NCBI GenBank assembly: GCA_019925105.1
Contig: JAHGAU010000002.1
Coordinates: 1,674,001 to 1,738,000, forward strand
Length of the DNA stretch: 64,000 nt
Origin: Niebla homalea
Lineage: Eukaryota; Ascomycota; Lecanoromycetes; Lecanorales; Ramalinaceae
Direction of reading: 5' to 3'
Each line of letters starts with the position of its first letter. Within the stretch, counting starts at the first letter, position 1. Positions 37,955-50,199 of the stretch are shown one piece after another. The notes beneath the pieces were generated by a model. That model worked only from the letters and a program-made list of their open reading frames with translations, did not search any database and was not told the origin of the DNA. The translations under genes and the position numbers were made by a program.

Positions 37955-38243
37955 GAATATAAAAGGATGGCGACGAACGAATATGAAAGGATGGCGACGA
38001 ACAACGGGACCCTAGAGGTTCAAAACGATATACGCGTATATAGCTTAAGTAATAGTAAAGCAAAAGCCTTAAGTACGATAAGCAAAAGCGGAATAATAAT
38101 AGAGGTAAAAAAGGTGGAAGGGTAAACGGCCCTTATTAATAGAAATAATAATAATTTATACGGACGGCGCGATAACTATATAATAAAGAACTCTTAAATT
38201 AAATAAAAAGCTTATAATTAACGAGATATATATAAAAGGATAT
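37955..38243 (+). mobile_element. LINE fragment E: 5' end with duplicated start
   Basis: A 24-bp unit (gaatatgaaaggatggcgac plus gaac) is present twice in tandem at 37955-37978 and 37979-38002, each containing an ATG. From the second ATG (37991) the frame reads MATNNGTLEVQND, the ORF1 N-terminus seen in copies C and D, and stays open for 43 codons to a TAA. Homology to copy C ends near 38,190, after a 'ggcg..gataac' block. The fragment points toward the tail of copy D and ends where that tail begins. It keeps more GC than C or D. Confidence 0.8.
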
Positions 38244-38244
38244 A

Positions 38245-41200
38245 TTGATTGATTGATTGATTGATTTATATTACGGGTTTAACTAAGTTAATTCTGGCGT
38301 TCCTTAATACGCGGCTTTTTAGCCTTATTAATAACCGTAAAAACCTGATACTTATAATATTAGGGTAAAAACCGGCGTTTACCAGGCCTTTATCCTTTAT
38401 CCTTTAAGGTAAAGGATATTAACGGCTGTTTAAAGAGTAATAATCTATTTATATACTTTTTATATTTTAATTCCCCTTAAAAAATCCGTAATATTATAAC
38501 CGTATCCTTATAAGGGCTATCCTTAAGCTCGTTGCTTTTCCGTTCCTTTATATGATTATATTACCTTAATTTTATATAATATTTTTATATATTTTTATTA
38601 ATACTTATATACTTAATATATACCCCTTTTATATTATTATTATTATTTATTCCTTTAAAAATATTTAATAAGTATTTATTATTATATCCTTATAACTATA
38701 AAAAATATTTTCCGGTTTATATAATTAATATAACCGGTTTCCGGTTTTCTTTTTCTTCTTTAACCGGTAATAAGCCTTTTCCGTAAAGTCTTTAATAACC
38801 TTATTTATTTCTATAATAAAGTTAAATTATAATAATAATCCGGTAAATATTATAAACTTAATAATTACCCGGATATTTTACTTTATAAATAATATTTAAC
38901 GGTAATTATAAGTATTAACTTTTATAATAAATTTTAATTTAACTTCCGTAAATAAAAGATAAGAAATAAGGACGTATATAGCGTTTTATTTTTTTTATCC
39001 GTATTTATATCCGACATTTATTTGACCCTTAATATATATAATAAATAAGAAATAAGTTAAACCGTTTTTATCTGTCCGGAGTTAAATTATTAATATATTA
39101 TTACCCTTCCTTAAAATATTATAACGGCGGAAATACTTATTAATAATCTTTTTATTATTAAGAATTAAATAATAATAATCTTAAAATATAAAGTTTTTAT
39201 ATTTCCGTTAACGTTTAATTTATTTTATTATAACTTATAAAATCATTATTATAGTTTTCGCTTTTTAAATCCTTTTAATTTTAATTTTTTTTATATTTAA
39301 CGGAAGTTTATACCTACTTAAGTTAATTTCCGGGATATTAATAAAATTAATTTCCTTTTTAACTTATTTTTACTTTATTTTAATAAAAAAGGAAATAAAT
39401 ATCTTTAATTTATTCTTTTTAACTTTAAACTTATTAAGATTTTAACGGATCTACCCGTTTCTTATTATTATAATTAAATATATATATTTCTTTAATTTTA
39501 TTTAAATAACTATTTAATTTAATAAGATTTTAATTAACGGTATAAAAACCTTAAACTTTAATACCGGGATAAAAATTACTTTATAAATACCGTTAATTAC
39601 TCTTAAATATTAATTTTAAACTTTCTATAATATTTAAATAAACTTTTTCTTATATTTTAGAGTACTTTTAAGTATATATTAAATAACTATAACGTATATT
39701 ATAATTAACTTTATTATAATTTAATAAATAATTTGGGCTTTTTATAATATAACTTTTTATATTAATATAATAAAATAAATAAAACTTTTTCTTATAAAGT
39801 TATTTTCTTTTAAACTTTTCTTATATAATCCTTTTAATTAAGTTTCTTATTTACTTAAAGGTTAAGGACTTTAATATTAATATTTAATTTTACCGTAACT
39901 TTACTTAAGTTTACTATAGTTATTATATCGTATTACTTTAAGCTTTTAATTATATAAATAAATTTATATTTATATAATATAAATTAAGTTCCGTAAGTTT
40001 TTATTTATTAAAGATAAACTTTATAAGTTTATTTTAATTTTAAATAATTTATATATATAAAAATATTATAAATTAAAAAATAAATATTATTAATAAAGCC
40101 TTTAACTTAAACTTTTTATTTTAACTTAATAAGCTTTTTAATTAATAAATTATTAAAGAATAAAAATAATATAAAAAAAATAAATAATCCTTAAAAATCT
40201 TTATTATAGTAAACTTTATTAAGCTTATTTTTTATCTTAGGTTAATTAATATAATTTAATTACTTAAGAAACTTTTTATTTATTTAATTAAGAAAAGTAA
40301 TATCCCCTTCTTTTTTAAATTATATAATAATTTTTAATAATTTACCTTATTAAAGGTATTTATAATATTAAAAGAAAAAAGACTTATAATATATTTCTTC
40401 CCGTAACTTTATACCGTATATACGCTATTAATTAATCCTTTAAGGGCTATTTTTATTAACCGATTTCTTTTTATTTTTATTTATTAATTAAGGAGAAATC
40501 CATAATTCTTTATATAATTATTAAAAATCCTCGTTATTACCGTTTTTAAGGCTTTCTTTAACGTATATAAAAGTATAATAAATTTATAAGACTTTATTTT
40601 AAAATAATCCGGCTTAATAAGCTTCTTAAGAATAATTATTTTTATTTTTTTAAATTTATATAAATAATAGTTAATATTAAAATATATTTAAAAAAATAAA
40701 TAAAACCCTTTTAAATAATAAAGTTATTATTATTAAGAATTTATTAAGAATTTTATTTAATTTTAAAGCTTTATCTTTTTTTAATTTATTAATCGCCTTA
40801 ATTACTATATCTTATATTATTATTTTATTTATTAATACGGGGTCGGAATATATAATACTATTAATATTATTTAAATTAATTTTTAATAAAAAATGGAAAA
40901 ATACTTTTTTAAAGGCTTTAATTTTACCGTTAAAGGTATTAATTAATATATTATCGGATTTTTTAAAAGGCGGGAATTTAAGGATAAACTTTGGTTTCCT
41001 ATTTTATTCTTTATTATATCTTATTAATTTTTAGATACTATAAAATAAAACCGTTAAATTATATATTATAAATTGAAAATATATTTATTTAACCTTCTTA
41101 ATAATCCTTTTTTTTTCCTTTTAAGTAACCTTTAATTAATTAAGTATTTCTTAATTTTTATATTTAAAAGTTTATTTAATTAGTTTTTTTATTTTTATAA

Positions 41201-44038
41201 TCGTAATTATATACTTTTTATTTTAATAAGTTTTAACTCTTTAAAAGGGTTTTATTATTAAGATAATTTTATTAATTACTTTATTTAATACCTTTATTAT
41301 TTATTTCATAAAAAGTTTAATCCGGTTTTTATTATTTAATTAAGGAAGGTCCGTAAACTATATTATTATTTCCTCCGTTTTTATATAAATCTTTATTTCT
41401 TTAATCGTTTTTTATATTTTTTTTACCAATAATAATATAATTATATTAATAATTTAATTTAAAATTATTTATATTAATATATAATTTAAGTTATATTTTA
41501 AGTCTTTTTATAGTTTATATATTATAATTACGTTAATAACCTCTTCCGTATTAAAAGTTAAATTAATTATTATTTTAAACTTATAATTTTTTTACGTAAT
41601 AATCTTTTATAATATTAATAATAAGAAGTTAACTTAAATAATAATTATTAATAAGTTATCCGATTTAATATAATTTATTATATACTTTTCCTCGTTCTAT
41701 ATATAATAATATAAATTAAAGTCTTTAAATAATATATATTTATTTAAAGTAATTAAAACCTCTTTAAGTAACGGTATTATAAAAGGTTTTTTTTTATTAA
41801 TTAACGGCGGGTTATATATATTATAAATATTAAAATTACCCTTTAAGTTCTTTTCTTTTATAATATAAAGTATATAAAGGTTTTTATTATAATAAATAAT
41901 ATTTTAATTATTTATATTAAGCCACTTATTTATAAAGAAGTATATTCTGGTTAATTTATCCCCCCTTAAAGGTTAAATAAAACCCTTCCCCTAGGTTAAT
42001 AAATAAATATATATATAAATTATACGGTAATTTTTATATTATTATAATATTAACGTTCTCGATTTCTTTAAATTTAAATATTAATATTATAACTTTAATT
42101 CCTTTATTACGGACGTTATATTATATTATTCTTAAAAACGTTAATATATTATATATTAACCTTTATAAAGGCTCCTTTTTTTATATTTATTTAAGTTACG
42201 GATTTCTTATTAAAGTTAAGTATTTTTTAATTTAATACTTTTTTAATTATTATTAAAAACGTAAAACGGCCGGTTTTTAAGGTTAAAATTATAAAGAGTT
42301 TTTTTTTCTTTATTAATATTTATTTTTTATTATTTAATTAATTAAATTTATATTTTAAAATTATTTTTAATTAATTTATTAAATTAATCTTATATATATT
42401 ATATTATTAAATTTCTACGGTTATCCGGATTTCTTTACGTTTAATCTCCTTAACTTTTATTATATACTTAAAATCCTATATTAAGTATCCCTTTTTATTA
42501 TATATAACGTATTTAAATATATTTTTTATAAGCTTTTTAATTATTAACTTTATATATTTATAAGTATTATAACCCTTAATATAAACCGTATACTTCGTAA
42601 TATTAAGGTATTTTATAATAATATATCTATAATTTTAATACTTAAAATATTAATAAATATTAATTGCTTTATTTTATAATTAAGTTATTTTAAGAAATCC
42701 CCCTTTAATAATCCCTTTATTTAAAACGTTATTATATATTTTTATTAATATTACGTTTAATATAATAATAAAATATTTCTTTATATATTTTAAAAAGTTA
42801 AATTTCCTTATTATTAATAAAAGTTTATAATTAATAATCTTAAGCTTTAAATAAAAAACCGTATTCTTCTTTTTTATATTCTTTAATATAGTTTTTTTCT
42901 TAGTTTCCTTAAAACGTAATAAGTATATTTTATTTATTATAATAATAAATAATTACCTTAAAACCTTAACCGATTTATATTTTCCTTTATTAATTTAAGC
43001 TTTAAACTTTTTTAAGCTTTCTTTTACCTTTAAAGACGCTATATTAAGGAGGATATTTTAATTTTATAATTTATATACCGTAATAATCTATTTTATTAAT
43101 AATTCCGTTATTATTTTAAAAATTTTTATTAATTATAACGGGTTTATTTTTACCGTTGTATTCCTCTTTTTATTATTAAATAAGTAGATTATTATTATTT
43201 TCGCCTTCTTTAATATAACTACTCTTTTTTCCGTTATCCCCTTATTCTTTATTACGGGTATTTTTTTTATTACTTTTATCGCTTAATTCTCTTTTATTTA
43301 AGGGGCCGCCGCTTTTATATTTTTACCTTATATACTTAACCTTAAGCTACCGTTTTTATTTTTTATTAACGCCTTTATTACCGCCCCTTAAGAGCCTTAT
43401 AGCCGCTCCGTTTCCCTTAACTTTACTTTTATTTTTATATAGAAGTCCCTTATATTTTTTAGTTTAATTTATAATATCGGTTAAGTCTTTAACGTAATAT
43501 CCTTTTATTTTACCGTAAGGAGTCTTTTTAAAGCCTTTATTGCTTCTTTTACCGCCTTTTTACCCTTATTTACTAGGCAATATACCGTTTCCGTTTTTTA
43601 TTTTTAATCTTTTAAGGTTTTATCCTCCTTATTAATTTTATTTCCCCTTTATATATCCTTAATAATATTTTTATTATAGTCTTTTTACCCTTTTTCCCCG
43701 CCTATATCCTTCGCCGTTAATACCGTACCGGCTTTTTTACCCCTTTATTTATTTATTATTTCTATATTATTATTACGCGTTTTATACGTTTTAATATGCG
43801 TATTTTATTAACCTTAATTTCCTTATTTATTTTAAGCGTTATCCGGCTTATTATTATTATGTTACCCGTACGCATTATCGCCGTTTCTATTAATATAAGT
43901 TATTTACCCGTTTACTACCTTATTTTCAATTATTATATTATTTCTATTTATTATACTTAATATACTTCTCTTACTATTATTAAAGCTATACGTATACGTA
44001 TCGTTTTGGACCTCTGGGGTCCCTTTATTCGTCGCCAT
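38245..44038 (-). mobile_element. LINE copy D, near full-length (about 5.8 kb)
   Basis: Same family as copy C. The TGAT-unit tail is at the left edge and the ORF1 start (MATNKGTPEVQND on the minus strand) at the right edge. Length and motif spacing agree with C: the endonuclease motif falls near 41,720-41,735 and the FINN box near 40,085-40,105, both at the offsets predicted from C. The element is RIP-degraded with spared ends. I found no target duplication: the left flank (aaaaggatata) and the right flank (tcttttccttc) differ. Together with fragment E at the left border, this suggests a rearranged junction or a complex insertion. Confidence 0.88.
39900..41950 (-). pseudogene. LINE D ORF2 relic (endonuclease, reverse transcriptase)
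   Basis: On the minus strand the KDFN-type endonuclease relic lies near 41,720-41,735, and GFINNIYFLIY, the relic of the RT catalytic box, near 40,075-40,110. Both correspond to motifs of copy C in the same order and spacing. Asp has become Asn in the catalytic box of both copies, as expected if RIP struck the same TpG/CpA steps. Confidence 0.8.
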
Positions 44039-45091
44039 TCTTTTCCTTCAATAACTTATTGTATTTTTTCCTTAATTAACGGTAATAAAAACTCTGAAGA
44101 TATTATAAAAAACTAACCTTTATTATTATTATATTATAAATATATAACGAAAATAATAGGCTATAGATTTATACATATTCATAGAATATTCCCAATTACC
44201 ACTTATTTATTAAATAAATATTAAAATCGAGAAAAATAAAAGTATTTAAATAATTTTCTTTTAAGTATCCTTATTCGGATATTCTTATTACCACCTTTGA
44301 TTAATATAAGGACCCCGTTTATACGTATCGGTAAAGCATTATTAATATTTATTAATCAACTACCAGCTATTAGAAATTAAGAAATAAAAAAAGATAATAA
44401 CTTTTTTAAAGCGTTTTAATTATAAAAGGATAATAATACCCTTTATATTAATAACGGGCTTAAACTTTAATTAGGAAATAATCGTATATATTACCGGATA
44501 TTTTAAATTATCGTTAAGGAAATTATAACTTATATATTAATATAAGCTATTTTCTTAAAATAAAAGAAATTAAAATAATTAAAAAAAAAAATTAAAAAAA
44601 TTAATTATCTTAAATGACGTAAAATTATTATTTAATAATTAACGATTATAATAATTAAAATATAAGATTCCTTAAGTTAATATAAGTAATTAAACCCGAC
44701 CGAATTATAAGTCTTATTAAATTATTTTAAATAATTAAACCGTAAGTCTTATAAAATAATTCCGAATAACCAATTTATCTATTATAAATAAAACTCTTTA
44801 ATTTAATTCGGAATATTATATATATTCCCTAGAAACGTAAAGTTAATTTTAAAGATTATTTTATATTAAATAAACGATCTTTTAAAACTTATAAATAATA
44901 TTAAGTACCTTAATATTAATAAATATATAAGACTTTTTAATAATTATCGGAATAACCGAATTAAATTATATATTTTAACGATAAAAGTAATAAAAATAAG
45001 ATTCCTTAATAAAACTTAAATAATCGTATATATTTTTTAAAGAGATACTTCTTATTAAAACGTAAATTATTAAGTTAAAAGTTACTTAACT
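44039..45091. other. RIP-degraded DNA, unassigned
   Basis: Stop-dense sequence, purine-rich on the plus strand from about 44.3 kb, which hints at decayed coding DNA in plus sense. A small patch near 44,150-44,210 is less mutated. I found no motif. The TIR element copy B interrupts it. Confidence 0.45.
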
Positions 45092-45093
45092 TA

Positions 45094-45628
45094 TCAGCAA
45101 ATCTGCGACCTGCTCAGATCGAGTAACCAAAAAAAAGGAATTTATTCACTCAGATCGCTCGTAAGTTACTTACGAGAATCCCGGAAAATTTACGAGCGCT
45201 CCGAGCGGTCCCGAGCGGGTAAAAAAAAGTTTAAAATAAAAACGTTTAAAACGGTAAAATAACGGTTTTTATTTTTTACGAATTTTTTTATTTAAGCTTT
45301 CTTAACAGCGGGTATTACCGTTACCCCCCCTATAAGCCGTAATATTCAACGTTTTTTAAAATTAATTATAGATTCGGTTATTTTAACTAAAAGTTACCCT
45401 GGTAACTAGTAATTTATCCTTAAGGGGGGGGTAGTTAAAGGGGGTAATTTAATTAAAAAATCCTTAAGTTAAAAAAAAAAGTAAAACTCACGAGAATCCA
45501 AGAAACTCACGAGCAAGCCGGATACTCGCGAGCGCTTAGAGGCTTAGCGAGGGGGGACATAAGCTTAACCTGTTTAATCTGCTCGCTTGGACTCGGAGTG
45601 CTTATATGCTGGTTCACAAATTTGCAGA
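45094..45628. mobile_element. TIR element copy B (535 bp MITE-like)
   Basis: The left end reads TCAGCAAATCTGCGACC and the right end, reversed, TCTGCAAATTTGTGAACC, both flanked by TA (45092-45093 and 45629-45630). The internal blocks match copy A (18280-18858) in the same order, including the GGGGGGGGTAGTTAAAGGGGG block and the GCTCGCTTG-ACTCGGAGTGC block near the right end. The 19-bp tandem array of copy A is reduced to fragments. No transposase frame exists. Confidence 0.82.
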
Positions 45629-45630
45629 TA

Positions 45631-46132
45631 AAGCGGTAATTAAATTTTATACTATTTATAAAGGTTTAAACCGGTCTTTAAAATTCCTGGGAAATAACCG
45701 TAGGCTATATAATACGTTAACCGGACGTAATAAACCCATTTCAAGTTATAAATTAAGTAATTAAGAATTAAAAAACCAAAAAATAAATTAAGAAAATAAA
45801 TAATAAAAAGAAGTAAATAATAAGATTAATTAAAAGAACTAATAAAAAAAGACAAAAATAAATATACTTATAATAATAATTATATTATATATATATTAAG
45901 AATATTAATAATAATATATAGCGGTTACCAATATAAAACTTACTTAATCTAATAATACCCTCTTTAAGGTTTTCTTATATAAAAGGTAAAAAAGATTAAA
46001 ATAAATAACCAAAACTTATTTTAATTTAAAAAGGAAATATAAACTTATAATAAAGTATAATTCATATATACTTATATAATAACTTAAGAGACCAGAAGGA
46101 CCCCCATTAATATTATACGATTATATATTAAC
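45631..46132. other. RIP-degraded DNA left of TRIM2
   Basis: AT-rich and mutated, without a recognisable frame. It may continue across TRIM2 into the 5' region of gypsy G2, because the TRIM2 duplication joins the two sides, but no motif proves it. Confidence 0.4.
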
Positions 46133-46137
46133 CTAAC

Positions 46138-46293
46138 TGTTAGGGACTCAGCAGAGCTGACCCATACCACGGAACGGGTTCCGCATTGCTTGGCACCCGC
46201 ACTCACTGTACATAGCTCACCACCACCACACTCACTTAGATCAACAATCATACATATTACATACATTTTACCCTTTATACTGAGCACGCCACA
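46138..46293 (+). repeat. TRIM2 left LTR
   Basis: 156 bp, TGTTAGGG to CGCCACA, identical to the right copy. It contains a short ACC-repeat-like run (caccaccaccaca) and a TGTACATAGC block shared in part with the LTR at 36938. Confidence 0.96.
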
Positions 46294-46296
46294 ATT

Positions 46297-46309
46297 TGGT
46301 AGCAATAGC
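46297..46309 (+). promoter_or_regulatory. TRIM2 primer-binding site
   Basis: TGGTAGCAATAGC, three bases after the left LTR and identical to the site in TRIM1. TGGTAGC fits the CCA end of initiator tRNA-Met; the rest does not clearly match that tRNA, so another tRNA is possible. Confidence 0.7.
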
Positions 46310-46542
46310 ATAAGATCACGTCCATCATCATGGTAGACGCATAGCCGTCATCACGAAGATTACAGATTCAGACAACGCAGTAGACGCGACGAGCCCAGTG
46401 AACTCGACGAGAGTCTCTCCACCAGCAACTTCATTACCGGTCACCATCACCGATAGCATGCCTTTCCAGTAGCTGACAATCGACACGGTTTAACGAAGCC
46501 GAGATCAAACCCGTCCCTTTCAGTAGGCCAGACGACGACATC

Positions 46543-47190
46543 ATGACACTCACCTTCAGTGACGAGCAATTCACGCGACTCCTCAACCGGCTCACACTCA
46601 AATCTGTACCAGCAATCAAGAAGACGGTGCTCTCAGTCAAATTTGCACCTCACAAACACGACGTCTTCTCCTTCACCCGCCTTCTCACCGACGATGTCGA
46701 TCCACAACACATTTGTCAGTGCCTTCAAAATGAGGCTCAAGAATGGTACGAGTCACTCAGTGAGACAACAAAAGCTGGTATCAACACCAGTACACGGCTT
46801 TGGTCACAAGAGCTCGAGAAGAGATACCCACATACAGCCGGCCAAGCCGCTGTGACACTTCAGCATGACACCGACAAGTCCCCACCACCTTCACCGCAAA
46901 TACCTCACCAAATTCAACTGCAGACGGTTCAGCAACAAGCACCTGAGCCACGGCGTGCACCTGCAGCACTGAGATTCAAGGAAAAGGTGGATTACAAATA
47001 CACCGGACCATGCGTTATGCGTCATCTCAAAAAGCTCATCTACACTGTCACCATGATGTCACCACCATCCTCAGCAAGCCTGATACAGCTCCAGCATCAG
47101 GCCTTTTACTCTCGAAACACCTACTTCTGGAGCAACTCACGGCCACCCGGCCTCACCCCTGCTCTCACCACCAAGACGGATCATGGATAA
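46543..47190 (+). CDS. Gag-like protein of TRIM2, probably truncated
   Basis: This 215-codon frame starts at the first ATG of a long open stretch inside TRIM2. Residues about 55-95 contain a run of the form CLQNEAQEWYESL followed after a short gap by TRLWSQELEKRYP. This resembles the A-x-x-WY-x-x-L ... W-x-x-x-L-x-x-RF/Y pattern of retrotransposon Gag capsid domains. The N-terminus (MTLTFSDEQFTRLLNRL) is typical of fungal Gag starts. Residues 115-145 are Pro/Gln-rich. There is no CCHC zinc knuckle and the last 60 residues look like out-of-frame sequence, so the protein is probably a shortened Gag. It may package element RNA, which is inference. It is the only plausible coding sequence in the window. 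Confidence 0.6.
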   Translation: MTLTFSDEQFTRLLNRLTLKSVPAIKKTVLSVKFAPHKHDVFSFTRLLTDDVDPQHICQCLQNEAQEWYESLSETTKAGINTSTRLWSQELEKRYPHTAGQAAVTLQHDTDKSPPPSPQIPHQIQLQTVQQQAPEPRRAPAALRFKEKVDYKYTGPCVMRHLKKLIYTVTMMSPPSSASLIQLQHQAFYSRNTYFWSNSRPPGLTPALTTKTDHG

Positions 47191-47436
47191 TCCGTCAGTA
47201 CCTCACCCGGCAATACCCCGGAGATCACGGTTTTGAGCGATTCAGAGCTCAAAAAATCACGACTACTTCCCGGGTGCGATTGCGCCAATTGCCCGGGTCG
47301 ATTTTTTCGATTTTTTCACCTTTCACCCTTCACCATGCGCTTCTCAGCAACAACCCCTTTACACCATCACCCCTGCGCATGCTCGGCGCTGAGATGGGCC
47401 CATATGAGGCTCCGGAACCCCTTGGTATACACACTT

Positions 47437-47456
47437 TTGTTGTTGTTGTTGTTGCT
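47437..47456 (+). repeat. GTT microsatellite in TRIM2
   Basis: Six consecutive TTG units, ending in TTGCTC, lie shortly before the right LTR. They produce the poly-Val and poly-Gln runs of shadow frames on the two strands, which are not genes. Confidence 0.8.
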
Positions 47457-47490
47457 CATGGGGCATGAGCCTTTTTTGTGAGTGGCAAAT

Positions 47491-47646
47491 TGTTAGGGAC
47501 TCAGCAGAGCTGACCCATACCACGGAACGGGTTCCGCATTGCTTGGCACCCGCACTCACTGTACATAGCTCACCACCACCACACTCACTTAGATCAACAA
47601 TCATACATATTACATACATTTTACCCTTTATACTGAGCACGCCACA
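47491..47646 (+). repeat. TRIM2 right LTR
   Basis: 156 bp, identical to the left LTR and followed directly by CTAAC. Confidence 0.96.
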
Positions 47647-47929
47647 CTAACCTTTTCCTTAAAAGAAAAAAAAAAGTAAAAAAGATAAAAACAAAATATA
47701 GTTACTCGGAGTAACCGTAAACCCCTTTCTTTAAAATACCCTTATTAATACTGGTAATATATTAACGATAGTATATTTTATTTTATATATATCTTAATAT
47801 CCTTAAATTAAGAAAGGTAAAGTTAAATATTATTATATAAATTAAGGAATTAATTACGGTATTATTATTCCCTTTATTATTATTTTATTTTTTTTATTAA
47901 AAAGAATATATGTCCTTTTACTTTATATT

Positions 47930-49560
47930 AAATGAAAGATAGAGAAAATTAGGATAAATTTATAGAAATTATAGAACCATCCCGTATTTATTAGTAATTA
48001 TAAGTATTATTAAAGATTATTTAATAATAAACCTTATTAACCTTTCTTTATGGAATAATAAAATATTATTAAGAATCCTTTAATTACTTAAATTTAAAGG
48101 GGAATTAATTAATATATATAAAGTAAAAAAGGTACTTAAATAATTTTAAATATCCTCCTTAATAATAATAGTAAAATTAAATATAAAAGAAAACCTAATA
48201 ATATTATTAATAATCTTAGCTTTTACCTTAAAATTATTAGAAACTTTATAATAAAAAATTATAATATAACTTAAGATTAAAACTTTATTTTATAGATTAA
48301 GAAAATTAAACGAATAAAAAAGTAAATTAAATAATATATAAAAATAGATCTATAACGTATAAAAAAAGATCGGGAAAAATTTTTTTTTTAATTAATAAAT
48401 AAACGCGATAAATATAAAACTTAAAGGAGACGTAATATATTAAATAAAATAATTAAAAATTAAAGTTTTATTTACGGATAAAGCGATAAATAACATTATA
48501 AAAAAAATATAAAGAATTTTTAAAAACTATTAAGTTAAGGATTCATAAATTAAATCTTAATAACCTTATAGAATAAGCGGTAAATAATATTAAAATATTA
48601 TTTTAAAGAATTAATTTTATTTTTAATTATTATAAATATATATTCCGTATTATATATAATTTAAACGGAAAAAATATTAAACTTAAAAAACCGGAAAATA
48701 TAATAAATAAAATAATTAAATATATATTAAAAAATAAAATTAATCATTTTAAGAATAATTTAACGGATATAAAGCTCTATAAACGTTTAATAAAAAACAT
48801 ATATAAAGAACTTAATCTTTATAAAATATATTTTAAAATAAAACGGATTATAGAAGGAATAAAAAAAAAAGTAAAAACTTAAAAAGGAAGAAAAGGATAA
48901 AAAGGCAAATCTTAAAGCTTAAATATTTATAAATTAATTAAATTATATAAACGGAAACCTTTAAAAAGTTATATTAAAAATAAATTTAATATATATCGAT
49001 TATAATGGAATTATATGAATATTATAAGTAAAAGGAACGCGATAAATTAAATACCTTTAAAATCGTATAAATAAAAAACTTTAAGATATCTTAATAATAT
49101 AAATAGCGTTAATATAATTATTATAAGTAATATTACCTTAATAACTTAAATATTAAAATTGACCTTAAAATTTATTTTAATAGAATATTAATAATTAAGC
49201 GGAAAATATAAATTAAAAACGGTAAAATTATTAATAAAATTTATATATTAATTAAAATATTAAAAGAAATAATTAATTGAGTTTAAGATTATTTAATCCG
49301 GTTAAATTTAAAAATCTTTATATTAATAGCTTTAAGTCATTCAATATAAAATTATACTTTATTTATTATAAATATTATAATATATTCTTAATAAAGGAAT
49401 ATATAAATTATAAATAAAAATATAATAGAAATAACGTAAATTTTAATAAAAAGAAATATATATAAAAGAAGGATTAAAACCGTAAAAACGGGTATTATAA
49501 TACGGATTACCGATTATTATTATTATTTATAACCGTACCGCTTAACGATTAATTAAACGT
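47930..49560 (+). pseudogene. G2 gag relic with zinc knuckle
   Basis: An ATG near 47,933 begins MKDRENx, within a long tract biased to Lys, Asn and Glu codons. Near 49,480-49,510 the plus strand reads RKNGYYNTDYR, the expected RIP product of a CCHC knuckle (C-x2-C-x3-GHY-x4-C with Cys and His turned to Tyr). The start is uncertain, and stops are frequent throughout. Confidence 0.6.
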
Positions 49561-50199
49561 ATTAATAAACGTAATAATTATCGCTTTAATTATATGAAAA
49601 AAAAGGAAATGTTTTTAATAAGGTTAATAATAAAAATGCTATTAATAATTTTAATTATAAAGTTATTACTATAAAGGAAGGATACCCTTTAATAAAAACG
49701 TTAATTATAAAGTAAATATAATAATAAACATAGCCGCGAAACGATAATAAGTTAAAGATAACAATTTAAAAAAAAGAGTTAAATTTATATAAATTAAGGA
49801 ACGAATAAAGGGGAAGTTAAAAAGAAAAATAAAAACCGGGAGAAAGTAAGAACTTTAATAAATCATTAAACTATTAAAGGAATAAACTTTAAATATTAAA
49901 CGGATCTTATTAATTAATAATATCGTATTCTTTATAATATACTTAATATAACTTTTATTATATTTTAAAAAAAAGATAAACCGACTTATTAAAAACGTAT
50001 TAAATTTTAATTATATATATTATAAGAAAATTATAATTATTAAAAAAGTTCCCGAAAATAACGGAAAAAAGATATAAAAATAATTTAAAATTAATAACTT
50101 AAGATTAATAATATCATAATTATAAGCTTAAAATAAAATTTTAAAATTATATTTAATAAAAATAAATAAATATACTTTATAAAAATAATAATTATTTAT

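Larger units (their letters stand above)
46138..47646 (+). mobile_element. TRIM2: intact, un-RIPed small LTR element (1,509 bp)
   Basis: Two LTRs of 156 bp (46138-46293 and 47491-47646) are identical base for base and flanked by the perfect duplication CTAAC (46133-46137 and 47647-47651). A primer-binding site TGGTAGCAATAGC starts three bases after the left LTR. The purine-leaning stretch gtgagtggcaaa just before the right LTR is the likely plus-strand primer region. The 1,197-bp interior has normal GC content and holds a 215-codon gag-like frame but no protease, RT or integrase. It must therefore move with enzymes from another element. Identical LTRs and the absence of RIP make it the youngest insertion in the window. 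It shares its primer site and parts of its interior with TRIM1. Confidence 0.96.

Noticed and set aside
37866..38063. 65-codon minus-strand frame
   Set aside because: Antisense to the ORF1 start of LINE fragment E, whose plus-strand frame matches two other LINE copies.
46084..47650. Several other frames in TRIM2, including ones with poly-Val and poly-Gln runs
   Set aside because: They overlap the gag-like frame or cover the LTR and a TTG microsatellite; the same LTR frame appears twice because the LTRs are identical.
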